Notes: generated by a model from the sequence alone, not told the origin. A DNA stretch of 64,000 nucleotides from Dehalococcoidia bacterium (GCA_020432045.1 JAGQHB010000024.1:1-64000); one strand, 5' to 3'. Numbered from the stretch's first letter, positions 26,035 through 34,456 are shown. Program-made: numbers and translations.

Positions 26035-27293
26035 TGGACCGCATTGACGCCCTCCTCGACATCTATCTCGAATCTGGCGACTTTCCCGCTGATGCGACCG
26101 AGGCCGAATGCGAAGAGGTCGCGGCCCTCGCAGCGTCTGCTGGAATGGTCCGTGCCAGCGCAGCGGCGATCGATTCTGAAGCACGGGCTTCCATGCCCGA
26201 GGCTCGCGCCCGGTTCGAGCGATTCGTCGTGGCCTCCCGGCCGTCAGCTCCGCCGGTTCGCGTCGTTCAGCCCCGGCGCGGGCTTTTCGGGCTTCGACTT
26301 CTGACCGTGCCGCGAATGCTTGGTCTCGCAACCGCCCTTGCTGTCCTCATCATCGTCGCCGGCCTCACTGGCTCACGGCTTACCTCCGGACCCGAAACCG
26401 TCGAAGCCCTTGAAGTTGGCGACTACGTGGAAATGCCCGGCGTTGTCACCGCAGCCGAAGGTGCGGGAGATGACCGGGTCATCACGGTCAGCGGCCCCCT
26501 CGGCGATATCGTCGTCGAGGCCAGTACCGAGACGTCTATCGTCCAGAGCGAGGCATCCGCTGACATTGCAACGTTGCAGCCCGGTGCGCAGGTCGTAGTA
26601 GCCGGCACTGTCCTCGCGTCCCGCCGCATTGCAGCTCAGACAGTGGCCGTCGGTGACCCCTCCCAGCCCGCGACTGAGCCGCTCACGCTAAAGCGCCTCC
26701 GCGAACTGAAGCCGAACCTCGCGGGCACCGTCGTCGTCCTTGCTCTTTCCCCCGATGACGCCCGCGCCCGCGTCGTCCTCAACGTCCCCGGCGACCGCAC
26801 ATACCTCGTCACCATCGATGCAGCGTCCGCTCGCGCTCTGCTCCAACTTTCGCGAAGTCTCGGCGCCGAGGTATCGATCGCCCGGAAACCCGGCGCAGCT
26901 GCTGGTGAGTTCTCGCTCGAAGTTGCGTCGCCGCAGCCAACCGGGACTGTCGCCGTGCCGCCATCAGCTCCGGCGACCGCTACGCGCGTTCCTCAATCGC
27001 CGTCTCCCGCAGCAGAACGCCCCTCGCTTGTTCGCGTCGAAGGCGTCGTCGCCGCGATCAACGCTCGCACCGTGACCCTCCTGACGCTCGATGGGCGAAA
27101 GTCAGTCGTCATCCGGCCCGAGGCCCGTATCCTCCCCGGCGAAAGTGGTCTCACCGCCGGCCAACTGCTGTCCGCGGATGCGCTCGGCCACCTGGTTGTC
27201 GTCCGTGGCGGGATCGATGTGGGTACGGGCGCAGTAATCGCCGATATCGTCCTCATAGGACAAAAGGTGGAACGGCCCCTCCAGAATCGCTAG
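26034..27293 (+). CDS. Membrane protein with DUF5666-like repeats, probable anti-sigma partner
   Basis: 419 aa. The N-terminal cytoplasmic 85 residues are acidic then basic and have no HxxxCxxC zinc motif. One membrane helix is at about 93-112. The extracytoplasmic part holds at least three similar beta modules (GDYVEMPGVVTAAEG..., LAGTVVVLALS..., VEGVVAAINARTVTLLT...) of the DUF5666 kind, separated by a Pro/Ser linker. It overlaps the sigma gene by one base (TAATG), so they are coupled. The anti-sigma role is inferred from context. Its stop shares a CTAG with the convergent larE stop. Confidence 0.75.
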   Translation: MDRIDALLDIYLESGDFPADATEAECEEVAALAASAGMVRASAAAIDSEARASMPEARARFERFVVASRPSAPPVRVVQPRRGLFGLRLLTVPRMLGLATALAVLIIVAGLTGSRLTSGPETVEALEVGDYVEMPGVVTAAEGAGDDRVITVSGPLGDIVVEASTETSIVQSEASADIATLQPGAQVVVAGTVLASRRIAAQTVAVGDPSQPATEPLTLKRLRELKPNLAGTVVVLALSPDDARARVVLNVPGDRTYLVTIDAASARALLQLSRSLGAEVSIARKPGAAAGEFSLEVASPQPTGTVAVPPSAPATATRVPQSPSPAAERPSLVRVEGVVAAINARTVTLLTLDGRKSVVIRPEARILPGESGLTAGQLLSADALGHLVVVRGGIDVGTGAVIADIVLIGQKVERPLQNR

Positions 27294-28114
27294 GGCGTGG
27301 GCACGGTGGCGTCTCCCTCCGTGCCGGCTGCGTTCATATTCCCCTGCCGGTATCCGCCCAGGTCCAGCGTCACATAACGGAAGCCAAGCGATTGTAGCCG
27401 TCCTACGATTCGTTCACGCGTCGCTGCCACCATCGCCAGTTCCAGTCCCGCTGCATCCGTCTCGATCCGCGCAATTTCGCCATGGTGCCGTACTCGCACC
27501 TGCCGCATTCCCACCGCGCGCAGCACAGCCTCTGCCGCTCCCACCTGGTCGAGCGCCCCCACCGTGACCGGTGTCCCATGTGGAATCCGGCTCGCGAGGC
27601 ACGCCATCGCCGGCTTGTCCCACGTCGGCAGCCCCAGTTTCAGCGAAGCTTCACGTATCTCCGCCTTGGTGAATCCCGTCTCCAGCAGCGGGCTCCGGAC
27701 GCCGTGCAACTCTGCGGCTTTGCGCCCCGGTCGCCAGTCCCCTACATCGTCGGCATTTGTCCCATCGACCACCACCGCCCCGTTTGCTTCTGCCGCGATC
27801 GCCCCGAGCAGTCCGTACAACTCGTCCTTGCAATGGAAGCAGCGCATCGGGCTGTTCTCTACGTACCCCGGCCGTTCCATCTCATGGGTCTCTATGAGGC
27901 GGTGCCGAATCCCGATCTGCTTCGCCAGCGCAATGGCCTCGTCTCGTTCGGCTTCCGGCACCGACGCCGAAAGCCCTGTGATGGCCTCGGCCCGGTTCCC
28001 CAGTGCTCCATATGCAACGGCTGCCAGGTAGGTCGAGTCCACTCCCCCGGAGAACGCCACCACCACACGGTCGTACGAGCGGATCATCGCTTCGAGGGTA
28101 TCGATGCGTTCCAT
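27290..28114 (-). CDS. larE: LarE-like ATP-dependent sulfur transferase
   Basis: PP-loop ATPase, 274 aa, that in LarE transfers a cysteine sulfur to the nickel-pincer cofactor precursor. The PP-loop VAFSGGVDSTYLA is at the N-terminus, then ENSPMRCFHCKDELY, VDGTNADDVGDWRPG and the LarE signature KPAMACLASRIPHG with the sacrificial cysteine position occupied. The ATG at 28114 is chosen because a TAGCAT box lies 7 bases upstream; the ATG at 28123 overlaps that box. larB and larC were not seen in the window. Confidence 0.88.
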   Translation of the reverse strand: MERIDTLEAMIRSYDRVVVAFSGGVDSTYLAAVAYGALGNRAEAITGLSASVPEAERDEAIALAKQIGIRHRLIETHEMERPGYVENSPMRCFHCKDELYGLLGAIAAEANGAVVVDGTNADDVGDWRPGRKAAELHGVRSPLLETGFTKAEIREASLKLGLPTWDKPAMACLASRIPHGTPVTVGALDQVGAAEAVLRAVGMRQVRVRHHGEIARIETDAAGLELAMVAATRERIVGRLQSLGFRYVTLDLGGYRQGNMNAAGTEGDATVPTP

Positions 28115-28121
28115 CCAGACC

Positions 28122-28127
28122 ATGCTA
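28122..28127 (-). promoter_or_regulatory. -10 box of a leaderless promoter for larE
   Basis: TAGCAT on the minus strand, 7 bases before the ATG at 28114. Confidence 0.55.
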
Positions 28128-28141
28128 CCTGCTGTGAGCTC

Positions 28142-28966
28142 TCATGGGAGCGACGTCTCCGGGTGCTCCCGGTACCACTGCGCCAGGCGAACGCTCAGGT
28201 CCTCCTGCAGCTGCACCGAAAGGCCCCCGTCCACCACAAGTGTATGCCCGGTAATGAAGCTCGCATCCGGAGAGCAGAGAAACGCCACAGCATTCGCTAT
28301 ATCGTCCGGTTCGCCCACCCGCCGCATCGGGTACTGCTGCTTGAAGAACTCCAGATAGCTCGGATTCGTCGCCCAGCGAGCAGCGGCTCGTTCGGTCACG
28401 ATGTGCCCCGGACAGATGGCGTTCACACGGATGCCGCGCGGCCCGAGATCCACCGCCATCTGGCGTGTCATCCCGATCACGGCTGCCTTCGCCGTGTCGT
28501 AGCCGAGCCGCCCCGGCGCTCCCAGCAACCCGTGGACCGATGACATGTTTACGACGCTGCCACCGCCTGCCGCCTCCATGTAAGGGACAGCGGCCTTCGT
28601 GGCGCGATACAGCGCCCGCACAAGCAGGTTCATCGATGCGTCAAAGCTCGAATCTGCGATTTCCGCGACGCCCCGGTCCGGCTCTGCCGCGCTGTAAGCA
28701 TTGTTCACAAGCACATCCAGCCGTCCCCACATCCCGATCGCCTCCGCGATCGCCGCCGCCGCTGTGCCCTCGGCCCCTACATCAGCCACGAGTGCTGCCG
28801 CCGTGCCACCGGTCTGCCGTATTTGAGCCACGTTCCCGGCTGCCGCTTCTGCCGCCGTGTCCACGATCAGGACGCGCGCCCCGTCGCGTGCCAATCGCCG
28901 CGCCGTCGCACCTCCAATGCCCAGGGCTCCACCCGTCACGATCGCGACCCGCTGGTTCGTACTCAT
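28142..28966 (-). CDS. SDR-family oxidoreductase
   Basis: Classical short-chain dehydrogenase, 274 aa. The cofactor loop is [25 protein letters not shown] is the NNAG-like motif, and the catalytic Ser and YxxxK are in [32 protein letters not shown] after beta-2 suggests NAD preference through the Asp. C-terminal [14 protein letters not shown] is typical. Substrate unknown. It has its own leaderless-type promoter (TAGGAT). Confidence 0.88.
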   Translation of the reverse strand: MSTNQRVAIVTGGALGIGGATARRLARDGARVLIVDTAAEAAAGNVAQIRQTGGTAAALVADVGAEGTAAAAIAEAIGMWGRLDVLVNNAYSAAEPDRGVAEIADSSFDASMNLLVRALYRATKAAVPYMEAAGGGSVVNMSSVHGLLGAPGRLGYDTAKAAVIGMTRQMAVDLGPRGIRVNAICPGHIVTERAAARWATNPSYLEFFKQQYPMRRVGEPDDIANAVAFLCSPDASFITGHTLVVDGGLSVQLQEDLSVRLAQWYREHPETSLP

Positions 28967-28973
28967 TGTCCGA

Positions 28974-28979
28974 ATCCTA
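28974..28979 (-). promoter_or_regulatory. -10 box of a leaderless promoter for the SDR gene
   Basis: TAGGAT on the minus strand, 7 bases before the ATG at 28966; no Shine-Dalgarno sequence. Confidence 0.55.
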
Positions 28980-29002
28980 CGGGCTTTCTGCCCGTCTGCA
29001 CG

Positions 29003-29042
29003 ATCGCGAAGGAGCCCTCCAACCGGAGGGCTCCTTCGCGAT
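29003..29042 (-). terminator. Perfect 18-bp hairpin after the SDR gene
   Basis: Arms 29003-29020 and 29025-29042 pair without mismatch around a four-base AACC loop, 22 bases after the stop of the SDR at 29065. No U-run follows, so it may be a stability hairpin or a non-canonical terminator. Confidence 0.65.
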
Positions 29043-29064
29043 GCAACGAATGATTGATCGCGAC

Positions 29065-30024
29065 CTACCGTCCCGGCACCTCAAGATCGTCCGGCGGTGG
29101 TGCCGGGTTCACCACTCCGGCCATCAGCTGTGTCGGTACCAGCGCCCGCAGTTCGTCGAGGCTCCACTTGCCGTGCTTGTAGATGTTCTTGAACGGTGGG
29201 TACATATCCTGGAGCAGACCAACGTGGCCGCCCGATACCTGGAAGATGCGCCCGTTGATGTTCCATGCCTCGTCCAGCAACAGGTACACCGTCATCGGCG
29301 CCACCATTGCCGGGCTTCGCAGGTTCGCTGCTTCTTCCGCTGCCCGCGCCGCCGCGCCGGTGTTCCCAGCGATCCCACGCGATTCCCTCAGCTCACGTGC
29401 CGACTGTGGCACCGTCGCCGTCAACCGTGTCGATGCCCCAGGGGCGATGCAGTTTACCGTCACGCCGTAGCGCCCCAGGTCCCGCGCTGCGACGCGCGTC
29501 AGGCCCGCGACCCCCGCCTTTGCGGCGCCATAGTTCGCCTGTCCTGAGTTACCCTGGAGCCCCGAGACCGACGAGTAGTTCACGATCCGGCCAAACCGCT
29601 GCTGCCGCATCAACACCGCAGCTGGCTTGATCGTCGTGAAGTGCCCCTTCAGGTCAATGCGGACAACGTCGTCCCACTCCTGTTCGGTCATGTTAAAGAT
29701 CATGCGGTCCCGGAGGACTGCGGCAAGGTTGACGAGGCCGTCCAGCCGCCCGTATGAATCCAATGCCGTCTTGATGACGCTTTCGCCACCATCCATTGTC
29801 GAAACGTCGGCGAAGTTGGCGGTGGCCTCGCCTCCCGCCTTTTTGATCTCTTCCACAACCTGGGCTGCCGGTCCGTCGTCGTGGCCAGAGCCGTCCGGGT
29901 TTACGCCCGGATCATTCACAATCAGGCGCGCGCCCTCGCTTGCCGCCAGGATGGCGCATTCGCGGCCAATACCGCGCCCCGCACCGGTCATCGCAATCAC
30001 ACGGCCTTCAAGTAGTCCTGCCAT
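29065..30024 (-). CDS. SDR-family (3R)-hydroxyacyl-CoA dehydrogenase-like protein
   Basis: 319 aa. The cofactor loop is [21 protein letters not shown] and [11 protein letters not shown] is the insert typical of MFE-2 type hydroxyacyl-CoA dehydrogenases; [41 protein letters not shown] complete the active site. It has a long C-terminal extension. It is a clear paralogue of the SDR at 59806-60753. Two MaoC-fold genes lie directly upstream on the same strand, suggesting hydration plus dehydrogenation of an acyl-CoA. GGTGAGG precedes the ATG. Confidence 0.88.
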   Translation of the reverse strand: MAGLLEGRVIAMTGAGRGIGRECAILAASEGARLIVNDPGVNPDGSGHDDGPAAQVVEEIKKAGGEATANFADVSTMDGGESVIKTALDSYGRLDGLVNLAAVLRDRMIFNMTEQEWDDVVRIDLKGHFTTIKPAAVLMRQQRFGRIVNYSSVSGLQGNSGQANYGAAKAGVAGLTRVAARDLGRYGVTVNCIAPGASTRLTATVPQSARELRESRGIAGNTGAAARAAEEAANLRSPAMVAPMTVYLLLDEAWNINGRIFQVSGGHVGLLQDMYPPFKNIYKHGKWSLDELRALVPTQLMAGVVNPAPPPDDLEVPGR

Positions 30025-30051
30025 AGCCTCACCAGCCTCCAGTCATGAAAA

Positions 30052-30088
30052 GAGGGCACCCTACCGTTGTACGGTTACGGGTGCCCTC
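30052..30088 (-). terminator. Rho-independent terminator after the MaoC gene
   Basis: The stem 30052-30061/30079-30088 (10 bp) is capped by a second stem 63-67/71-75 of the same arm. On the minus strand it is followed by TTTT. It lies 27 bases after the MaoC stop and before the SDR start. Confidence 0.8.
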
Positions 30089-30114
30089 GCCTCTGGCGCC
30101 TCGCTGGGTGCCTC

Positions 30115-30534
30115 TTATTTTGAGAAGGCGACCGTCGCCGTGCCTGGCGTCGTCTTGTTCCCTTCGGGGTTTTCGCTCCAGATTTCGAGGTCGACCAGCT
30201 TCTCGCCACCCTCCTCATACTTCCGCCGCACGATTCCCTTGCAGGTGATGTCCTGGTTCGGGTAATCCATGCCGCGGTAGCTGCAGCCGTACTTCTTGAT
30301 GCGGCCGTTCGGGCCCATCCAATCGTGCACCAGCTGCCCGAGGAACGCGTTCTTCAGAGCCCCGTGCACGATAATGTTCGAAAGGCCAGTGCCGACCGCA
30401 AAGTCCTTGTCGTAGTGGATCTGGTAGAAGTCGCCCGAGCCGGCCGCCCACTGCACCAGCTGCTGTGTGCTGCAGTTCTTCTTCAGCTCCGTGATGGCCT
30501 GGCCCTCAGAGATGCTGTCCCATGTGACGGTCAT
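30115..30534 (-). CDS. MaoC-like hotdog dehydratase
   Basis: 139-aa hotdog-fold protein of the (R)-hydratase/MaoC family. The hydratase core is visible: AAGSGDFYQIHYDKDFA with the catalytic Asp/His pair, then NIIVHGALKNAFLGQLV. It probably forms a heterodimer or two-subunit hydratase with the adjacent FAS1-like MaoC protein. AAAGGGA lies before the ATG. It would hydrate an enoyl-CoA for the neighbouring SDR. Confidence 0.85.
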   Translation of the reverse strand: MTVTWDSISEGQAITELKKNCSTQQLVQWAAGSGDFYQIHYDKDFAVGTGLSNIIVHGALKNAFLGQLVHDWMGPNGRIKKYGCSYRGMDYPNQDITCKGIVRRKYEEGGEKLVDLEIWSENPEGNKTTPGTATVAFSK

Positions 30535-30548
30535 CGTTGTTCCCTTTC

Positions 30549-31049
30549 CTAGTACCGAATGCCGGTGCCGGTCATCACGGCCACGACCTTGCCGTCGCTC
30601 TTGCGCTTGTATTCGTTCTTGCTTGTCGTGATCAGCATGTCGCCGATCGATCCCTTGCGCTCCACGATCTCTGAAACGTAACTCGTGGATTCGAGCACGT
30701 CGCCAGCGCAGATCGAGTCGAAATACTCGATCTCCGTGCCGCCGTTCAGGATGCGCTTCAGTGGGCGTCGTGGCTCAGGAGCACGGGCGCCACCGCGGCG
30801 GCCACCAAATGTCGGGTCGCTGTATCGCGGGTCGTATACCGGCGTGCCCAGGTATCCGGGAGGGCACGGCAGGCTACGGTAGCCCGCCTTCTTCGCCTCT
30901 GCCTCGTCGTAGAAGATCGGGTCAACGTGCCCGACGCTTCGTGCGAACAGTCGAATCTGCAGTTTATCCACTTCGCAAATCGTCGGTTCGCTGCGGACGC
31001 CAATCGTGGCCCGCATCTCATCGGTGATAAGCGACTCTTCGTCTGCCAT
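30549..31049 (-). CDS. MaoC-type dehydratase, N-terminal (FAS1-like) domain protein
   Basis: 166 aa. It resembles the non-catalytic hotdog subunit: PTICEVDKLQIRLFARSVGHVDPIFYDEAEAKKAGYRSLPCPP near the N-terminus, then GGTEIEYFDSICAGDVLESTSYVSEIVERKGS. GGAGGAAC precedes the ATG. It lies 14 bases upstream of the MaoC gene. Paired genes of this kind form heteromeric acyl-CoA hydratases. Confidence 0.83.
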   Translation of the reverse strand: MADEESLITDEMRATIGVRSEPTICEVDKLQIRLFARSVGHVDPIFYDEAEAKKAGYRSLPCPPGYLGTPVYDPRYSDPTFGGRRGGARAPEPRRPLKRILNGGTEIEYFDSICAGDVLESTSYVSEIVERKGSIGDMLITTSKNEYKRKSDGKVVAVMTGTGIRY

Positions 31050-31153
31050 CAGTTCCTCCGGGTAGTGAATGCGCCACGAACATTAACCGAACGCGCGTGC
31101 ATTGAAAACCACGCCGTCTGGCCCCCTTTTCGGAGCCCGTTCGGCCTGCCACG

Positions 31154-31579
31154 ATGACCACAGAAGGTACTCCCGTGGCGAATCAATCCTGCGGGGCCGG
31201 TGGCCGCTTCCACCGCTGCCCCAACATCCCCATAAATAGCTGCCAGTATTGCGGGCGCCGGTTCTGCGAGGCCCACACCTATTTTCTGGGGGGGTACGAG
31301 GCCGTTTGCACCCGCAAGCCTTGCCGGCGCAAACACGACGACCTGCAGCTCCACCAGGCGTACAAACGCCGCATCGGCGAACGGAACCGGGCTGGTCTCT
31401 GCGGGATCGAAGACTGCGTTCCTCACCCGCGCTTCGAATGCTCCCTCTGTCGCGGCCACTTCTGTGAAGAGCACATCAGCGAACGTCAGTACCCTACCCG
31501 CGATGGCAGCGTCATCATCAACCGCCCGGCAAGCGTCTGTGCCTGGTGCTGGCGTCGCCGCAAAGTCTGGCGCCGGTGA
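31154..31579 (+). CDS. Cysteine-rich protein with two AN1-like zinc-binding half-sites
   Basis: 141 aa with 14 cysteines. Two copies of C-x2-C-x4-C-x2-H are visible: CQYCGRRFCEAH near residue 30 and CSLCRGHFCEEH near residue 96. They are separated by a basic linker with C-x4-C. The last cysteine pair is CAWC. The pattern recalls AN1/treble-clef zinc fingers, which are rare in bacteria. No catalytic motif seen. ATG 31154 has no ribosome site; GTG 31175 with AAGG is an alternative. It overlaps ilvA by four bases (GTGA). Confidence 0.72.
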   Translation: MTTEGTPVANQSCGAGGRFHRCPNIPINSCQYCGRRFCEAHTYFLGGYEAVCTRKPCRRKHDDLQLHQAYKRRIGERNRAGLCGIEDCVPHPRFECSLCRGHFCEEHISERQYPTRDGSVIINRPASVCAWCWRRRKVWRR

Positions 31580-32832
31580 CTCTTGACCTCTCCACCATTG
31601 AACAAGCGGCCAGGGTCATTCGAGCGGCCACGCGGCTGACCCCTGCCTGGCCGTCCGCCATCCTGGAACAGATCACCGCCGTTCCTGTCACACTGAAGTG
31701 CGAACAGCTCCAACGCACCGGCTCATTTAAAGTCCGCGGTGCCCTCAACTTCGTCGCCAACCTTCCTGCAGATGGCGTCCTCGGCCTTGTTGCCGCAAGT
31801 GCTGGCAACCACGCGCAGGGCGTCGCCTACGCGGCTTCCCTCCGCGGACTACCGGTCACCGTGGTCATGCCGTCATTCGCACCTCTCGCCAAGGTCAATG
31901 CCGCCAAAGGCTACGGCGCCCGTGTCGTTCTCCACGGCCTCTCGCTCGAACAGGCGCGCGACCACGCCCGCACGATCGCCGCCAACGAGGGCCTCATCTT
32001 CGTTCCACCCTTCGACGACGACCATGTCATCGCCGGGCAGGGCACCCTCGGCCTTGAACTTCTCGCCCAGGCACCCCACCTATCAGAAGTGCTGGTGCCA
32101 ACCGGTGGCGGTGGCCTGCTCGCTGGCGTTGCCACGGCAATCAAGGAATCGAACCCCGCCATCCGCGTCATCGGCGTCCAGGCTGCCGCCATGGATGGTG
32201 TTGCCCGTTCATTCGCCGCCGGTTCGCTCATCGAGGTGCCGCCACGCCGCACCATCGCCGATGGCGTCGCCGTCGCGGGTCCATCAGAGCGAACGTTCAC
32301 CCTTGTCCGCCGCTACGTCGACGAGATCGTTACGGTCCCCGAGGACGCAATCGCCCACGCGCTCCTCCTTCTCGTCGAACGCTCGAAGATGGTCGTAGAA
32401 GGTGCGGGCGCGCTTGGCGTCGCCGCCCTCCAGTCGGGCCTCTACCGCCCCAAAGGCCCGGCAGCAGTCATCCTCTCCGGCGGCAATATCGATATCAACC
32501 TCATAGGCTCTATTATCCGCCGGGGCCTCGTCGACGCCGGCCGCTACCAGCAGCTCTCTATCCAGGTCTCCGATACGCCAGGAGAACTCGCCGCAATCAC
32601 CGCGGCCATCGCCTCCGAAGGCGGCAACATTCTCGAAGTCGAACACAACCGCGAAGCCCCGCAGCTCCCCGTCGGTGTTGCTATCCTCGACCTCGTCCTC
32701 GAAGTCGACGGCCCCGAACACTTCGATCGCGTCGTTGCCGCCCTCACCGCTGCCGGTATCACGCGCGTTGGTTCGGTATCGGACACCCGCTCGTCTCCGG
32801 CCGCCCGCACCCGCAACGACCGTCGGGAATGA
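31576..32832 (+). CDS. ilvA: Threonine ammonia-lyase (threonine dehydratase) with ACT domain
   Basis: PLP enzyme, 418 aa, that deaminates threonine to 2-oxobutanoate. The PLP lysine is in RTGSFKVRGA and the phosphate-binding glycine loop in VPTGGGGLLAG. A C-terminal ACT-like regulatory domain begins near residue 330 (LSIQVSDTPGELAAITAAI). This layout is the catabolic/biosynthetic single-ACT form. The GTG start at 31576 overlaps the zinc-finger stop in GTGA. Its stop overlaps the next small membrane gene (ATGA). Confidence 0.93.
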   Translation: MTLDLSTIEQAARVIRAATRLTPAWPSAILEQITAVPVTLKCEQLQRTGSFKVRGALNFVANLPADGVLGLVAASAGNHAQGVAYAASLRGLPVTVVMPSFAPLAKVNAAKGYGARVVLHGLSLEQARDHARTIAANEGLIFVPPFDDDHVIAGQGTLGLELLAQAPHLSEVLVPTGGGGLLAGVATAIKESNPAIRVIGVQAAAMDGVARSFAAGSLIEVPPRRTIADGVAVAGPSERTFTLVRRYVDEIVTVPEDAIAHALLLLVERSKMVVEGAGALGVAALQSGLYRPKGPAAVILSGGNIDINLIGSIIRRGLVDAGRYQQLSIQVSDTPGELAAITAAIASEGGNILEVEHNREAPQLPVGVAILDLVLEVDGPEHFDRVVAALTAAGITRVGSVSDTRSSPAARTRNDRRE

Positions 32833-33116
32833 CCGGCACATTTCCACTGATCGCCGTTTTCCTGGGCATATTCGTCGGCCCCGCTCTCCTCGCCGGGTTC
32901 GTGGCTTTCGTGGCGGGGAGGGCACGCGCGGGTGTGGCCGCTGCCGTCATCCTCCTGGCTACCGTCTTCGTCTACGCGATGAACAACCCCAGCACCGAGT
33001 CAGGAGAGCAGAACACCTTCAGCGCCGTGCTCGTTACGTTTGTACTCACGCCCTCGCTTGCACTTGCCATTGCAGCTTCGTTTATCGGCGCCGCCCTCAG
33101 GCGCCGCGAATCCTGA
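32829..33116 (+). CDS. Small three-segment membrane protein
   Basis: 95 aa with hydrophobic segments at about 5-28, 34-50 and 64-88. It has no recognised family. It overlaps the ilvA stop by four bases (ATGA), so it is co-translated. A protein of similar length and topology is encoded at 33350-33634, possibly a distant paralogue. Confidence 0.7.
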   Translation: MTGTFPLIAVFLGIFVGPALLAGFVAFVAGRARAGVAAAVILLATVFVYAMNNPSTESGEQNTFSAVLVTFVLTPSLALAIAASFIGAALRRRES

Positions 33117-33136
33117 CCTGCGCCCAGGAGCAATCG

Positions 33137-33286
33137 CTAAGAAAGCGGCCGCCGATCCCGGTCCTTCAACAACACCGCGTCCAGCACGAACATCAGCACC
33201 GTGATCGTCGCTGTCGCGACCGACACGATCATCACCCGGCGTAACAGCCGTCCGATAGCCCTGGGAGTTGCCTTCAGCATTCGCAT
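33137..33286 (-). CDS. Small single-span membrane protein
   Basis: A 49-codon open frame between two plus-strand genes. It encodes a basic N-terminus (MRMLKATPRAIGRLLRR), one hydrophobic helix (VMIVSVATATITVLMFVLDAV) of about 22 residues and a charged tail. TAGGAT lies 9 bases before the ATG at 33286 and AGGA overlaps it. The tail recalls SecE C-termini, but the WP motif is missing. Support is composition and topology only. Confidence 0.45.
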   Translation of the reverse strand: MRMLKATPRAIGRLLRRVMIVSVATATITVLMFVLDAVLLKDRDRRPLS

Positions 33287-33335
33287 CGCAGGCACATCCT
33301 ACAGACTTCAGGGCCGGCTGAGAGGGTCTCGCCCT

Positions 33336-33341
33336 TAGAAT
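33336..33341 (+). promoter_or_regulatory. -10 box of a leaderless promoter
   Basis: TAGAAT, 8 bases before the ATG at 33350. Confidence 0.5.
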
Positions 33342-33349
33342 TCCCAACG

Positions 33350-33634
33350 ATGTCCTGGTCGCTTGCTGCCGTTCTCGCCACCATCTGGCTCGGGCCGCCA
33401 TTTCTCGCCGCGGCGACGTGGGTCGTTACCCGTAGCTGGCGCCGAGCAGCCATCAACGCCGCCATGACGCTCGGCGCCCTCACTGGCGTCATCCTCGTTT
33501 CGCGGCGCCCGCTCGAAATCGCCCAGCCGGCCGAGATTGCTCTCATTGCCATCACGTTCCTCCCGGCATTGCTGCTCACGGGCCTCGTTATCGTGATCGT
33601 CCGCACCGTTTCGGCGGGGGATCCCCTTCATTAG
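33350..33634 (+). CDS. Small membrane protein
   Basis: 94 aa with about three hydrophobic segments (2-26, 33-49, 60-88) and positive charges at loop 27-32. No family recognised. TAGAAT lies 8 bases upstream, fitting the leaderless promoter pattern. Similar in size and layout to the gene at 32829. Confidence 0.65.
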   Translation: MSWSLAAVLATIWLGPPFLAAATWVVTRSWRRAAINAAMTLGALTGVILVSRRPLEIAQPAEIALIAITFLPALLLTGLVIVIVRTVSAGDPLH

Positions 33635-33684
33635 GCGTGCTTCGACTCGCCATCACGGGGCCGGTCGTGCTCCGGTCACTCCCG

Positions 33685-34383
33685 CTACCGTCCCAGTGTC
33701 ACGTAGTCTTGCGGCGTGTCGAACACCGCGGCATCGACGGTGTCTTTGATCCCCGTCACCGCAACCGTCACACGGCTCCCTTCAGTCGTCACGTCCAGCC
33801 GCGTCGGGATCCCGGTATCGGTGGCGAAGCATGCTGCGCCATCCTGACCCTCACTACTGGTTTTAAAGCAATGGCTCGCAATCCCGCCCGGCTGTTCGTC
33901 CGGCAACCGCGTCACATCGCCATCTCCCTCGATTCGGTCCAACATGGCTCCAAGGTCCAGCGGGTTCGGAAACGCACTCCCCGCGTCGCCGGTGGCCTTC
34001 AAGCAGGTGCCCCGGTCTCCGTCTCCGAAACACGCGGTCGTCTTGTCGCTGCTCGCGACCAGCACAATGTCCGTGAACGGCGTCCCCTCTGCCTCGTCGA
34101 GTGACAACCGTGTCGCTTCACGGCCATCCTCCTGTGCCAGCACCAGCGTCCCGGTGCCAGAAAGGCCCGCGCCCGCGATAGTCGCGTCATAGGTCGCCTG
34201 GAACGTCCGCGCATCGGCCTTCGCTACCAGCGCCCGCAGCTCAGTCGCAGCCGCGCTTGCCGGTTCGGACGGAGTCGGGGTCGCCCCGTCCGAGTCCCCC
34301 GAGCCCCCGCAGGCGGCCATAACCATCACGACTGCCCCCACGAACGCCAGTGATGTTGTCTTCCAGCACAAGAGAATCTTCAC
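33685..34383 (-). CDS. Lipoprotein of unknown function
   Basis: 232 aa from the GTG at 34383. The signal peptide ends in a lipobox (MVMAAC) at about residue 24, followed by an acidic Ser/Pro/Thr linker. The mature part is a predicted beta-rich domain with two cysteine pairs (ACFGDGDRGTC; SHCF...AACF), which may form disulfides. It resembles LppX/LprG-like hydrophobic-ligand lipoproteins only in general layout. TACGGT lies 6 bases before the GTG, which selects this start over TTG 34386. Confidence 0.75.
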   Translation of the reverse strand: MKILLCWKTTSLAFVGAVVMVMAACGGSGDSDGATPTPSEPASAAATELRALVAKADARTFQATYDATIAGAGLSGTGTLVLAQEDGREATRLSLDEAEGTPFTDIVLVASSDKTTACFGDGDRGTCLKATGDAGSAFPNPLDLGAMLDRIEGDGDVTRLPDEQPGGIASHCFKTSSEGQDGAACFATDTGIPTRLDVTTEGSRVTVAVTGIKDTVDAAVFDTPQDYVTLGR

Positions 34384-34389
34384 CAACTC

Positions 34390-34395
34390 ACCGTA
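34390..34395 (-). promoter_or_regulatory. -10 box of a leaderless promoter for the lipoprotein gene
   Basis: TACGGT on the minus strand, 6 bases before the GTG at 34383. Confidence 0.5.
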
Positions 34396-34444
34396 CCGTG
34401 CTCGTCCGTTCGCCGCCGTAAAGCCCCGCTTCTACAGCAGCAGC

Positions 34445-34450
34445 TAGAAT
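34445..34450 (+). promoter_or_regulatory. -10 box of a leaderless promoter for the LLM gene
   Basis: TAGAAT, 6 bases before the ATG at 34457; no Shine-Dalgarno sequence. Confidence 0.6.
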
Positions 34451-34456
34451 CTCCCT

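Noticed and set aside
27482-29547. Long plus-strand open frames (353 and 360 codons) across larE and the SDR genes
   Set aside because: They are antisense shadows of well-supported enzymes and cross a terminator hairpin.
33137-33286. SecE assignment for the small membrane protein
   Set aside because: The helix and tail are similar in feel, but the WP motif and the amphipathic helix before the membrane segment are missing.
33000-33401. 133-codon minus-strand open frame overlapping the small membrane genes
   Set aside because: Its composition (Arg/Gly/Asp-rich) is shadow-like; the 49-codon frame within the region is more protein-like.
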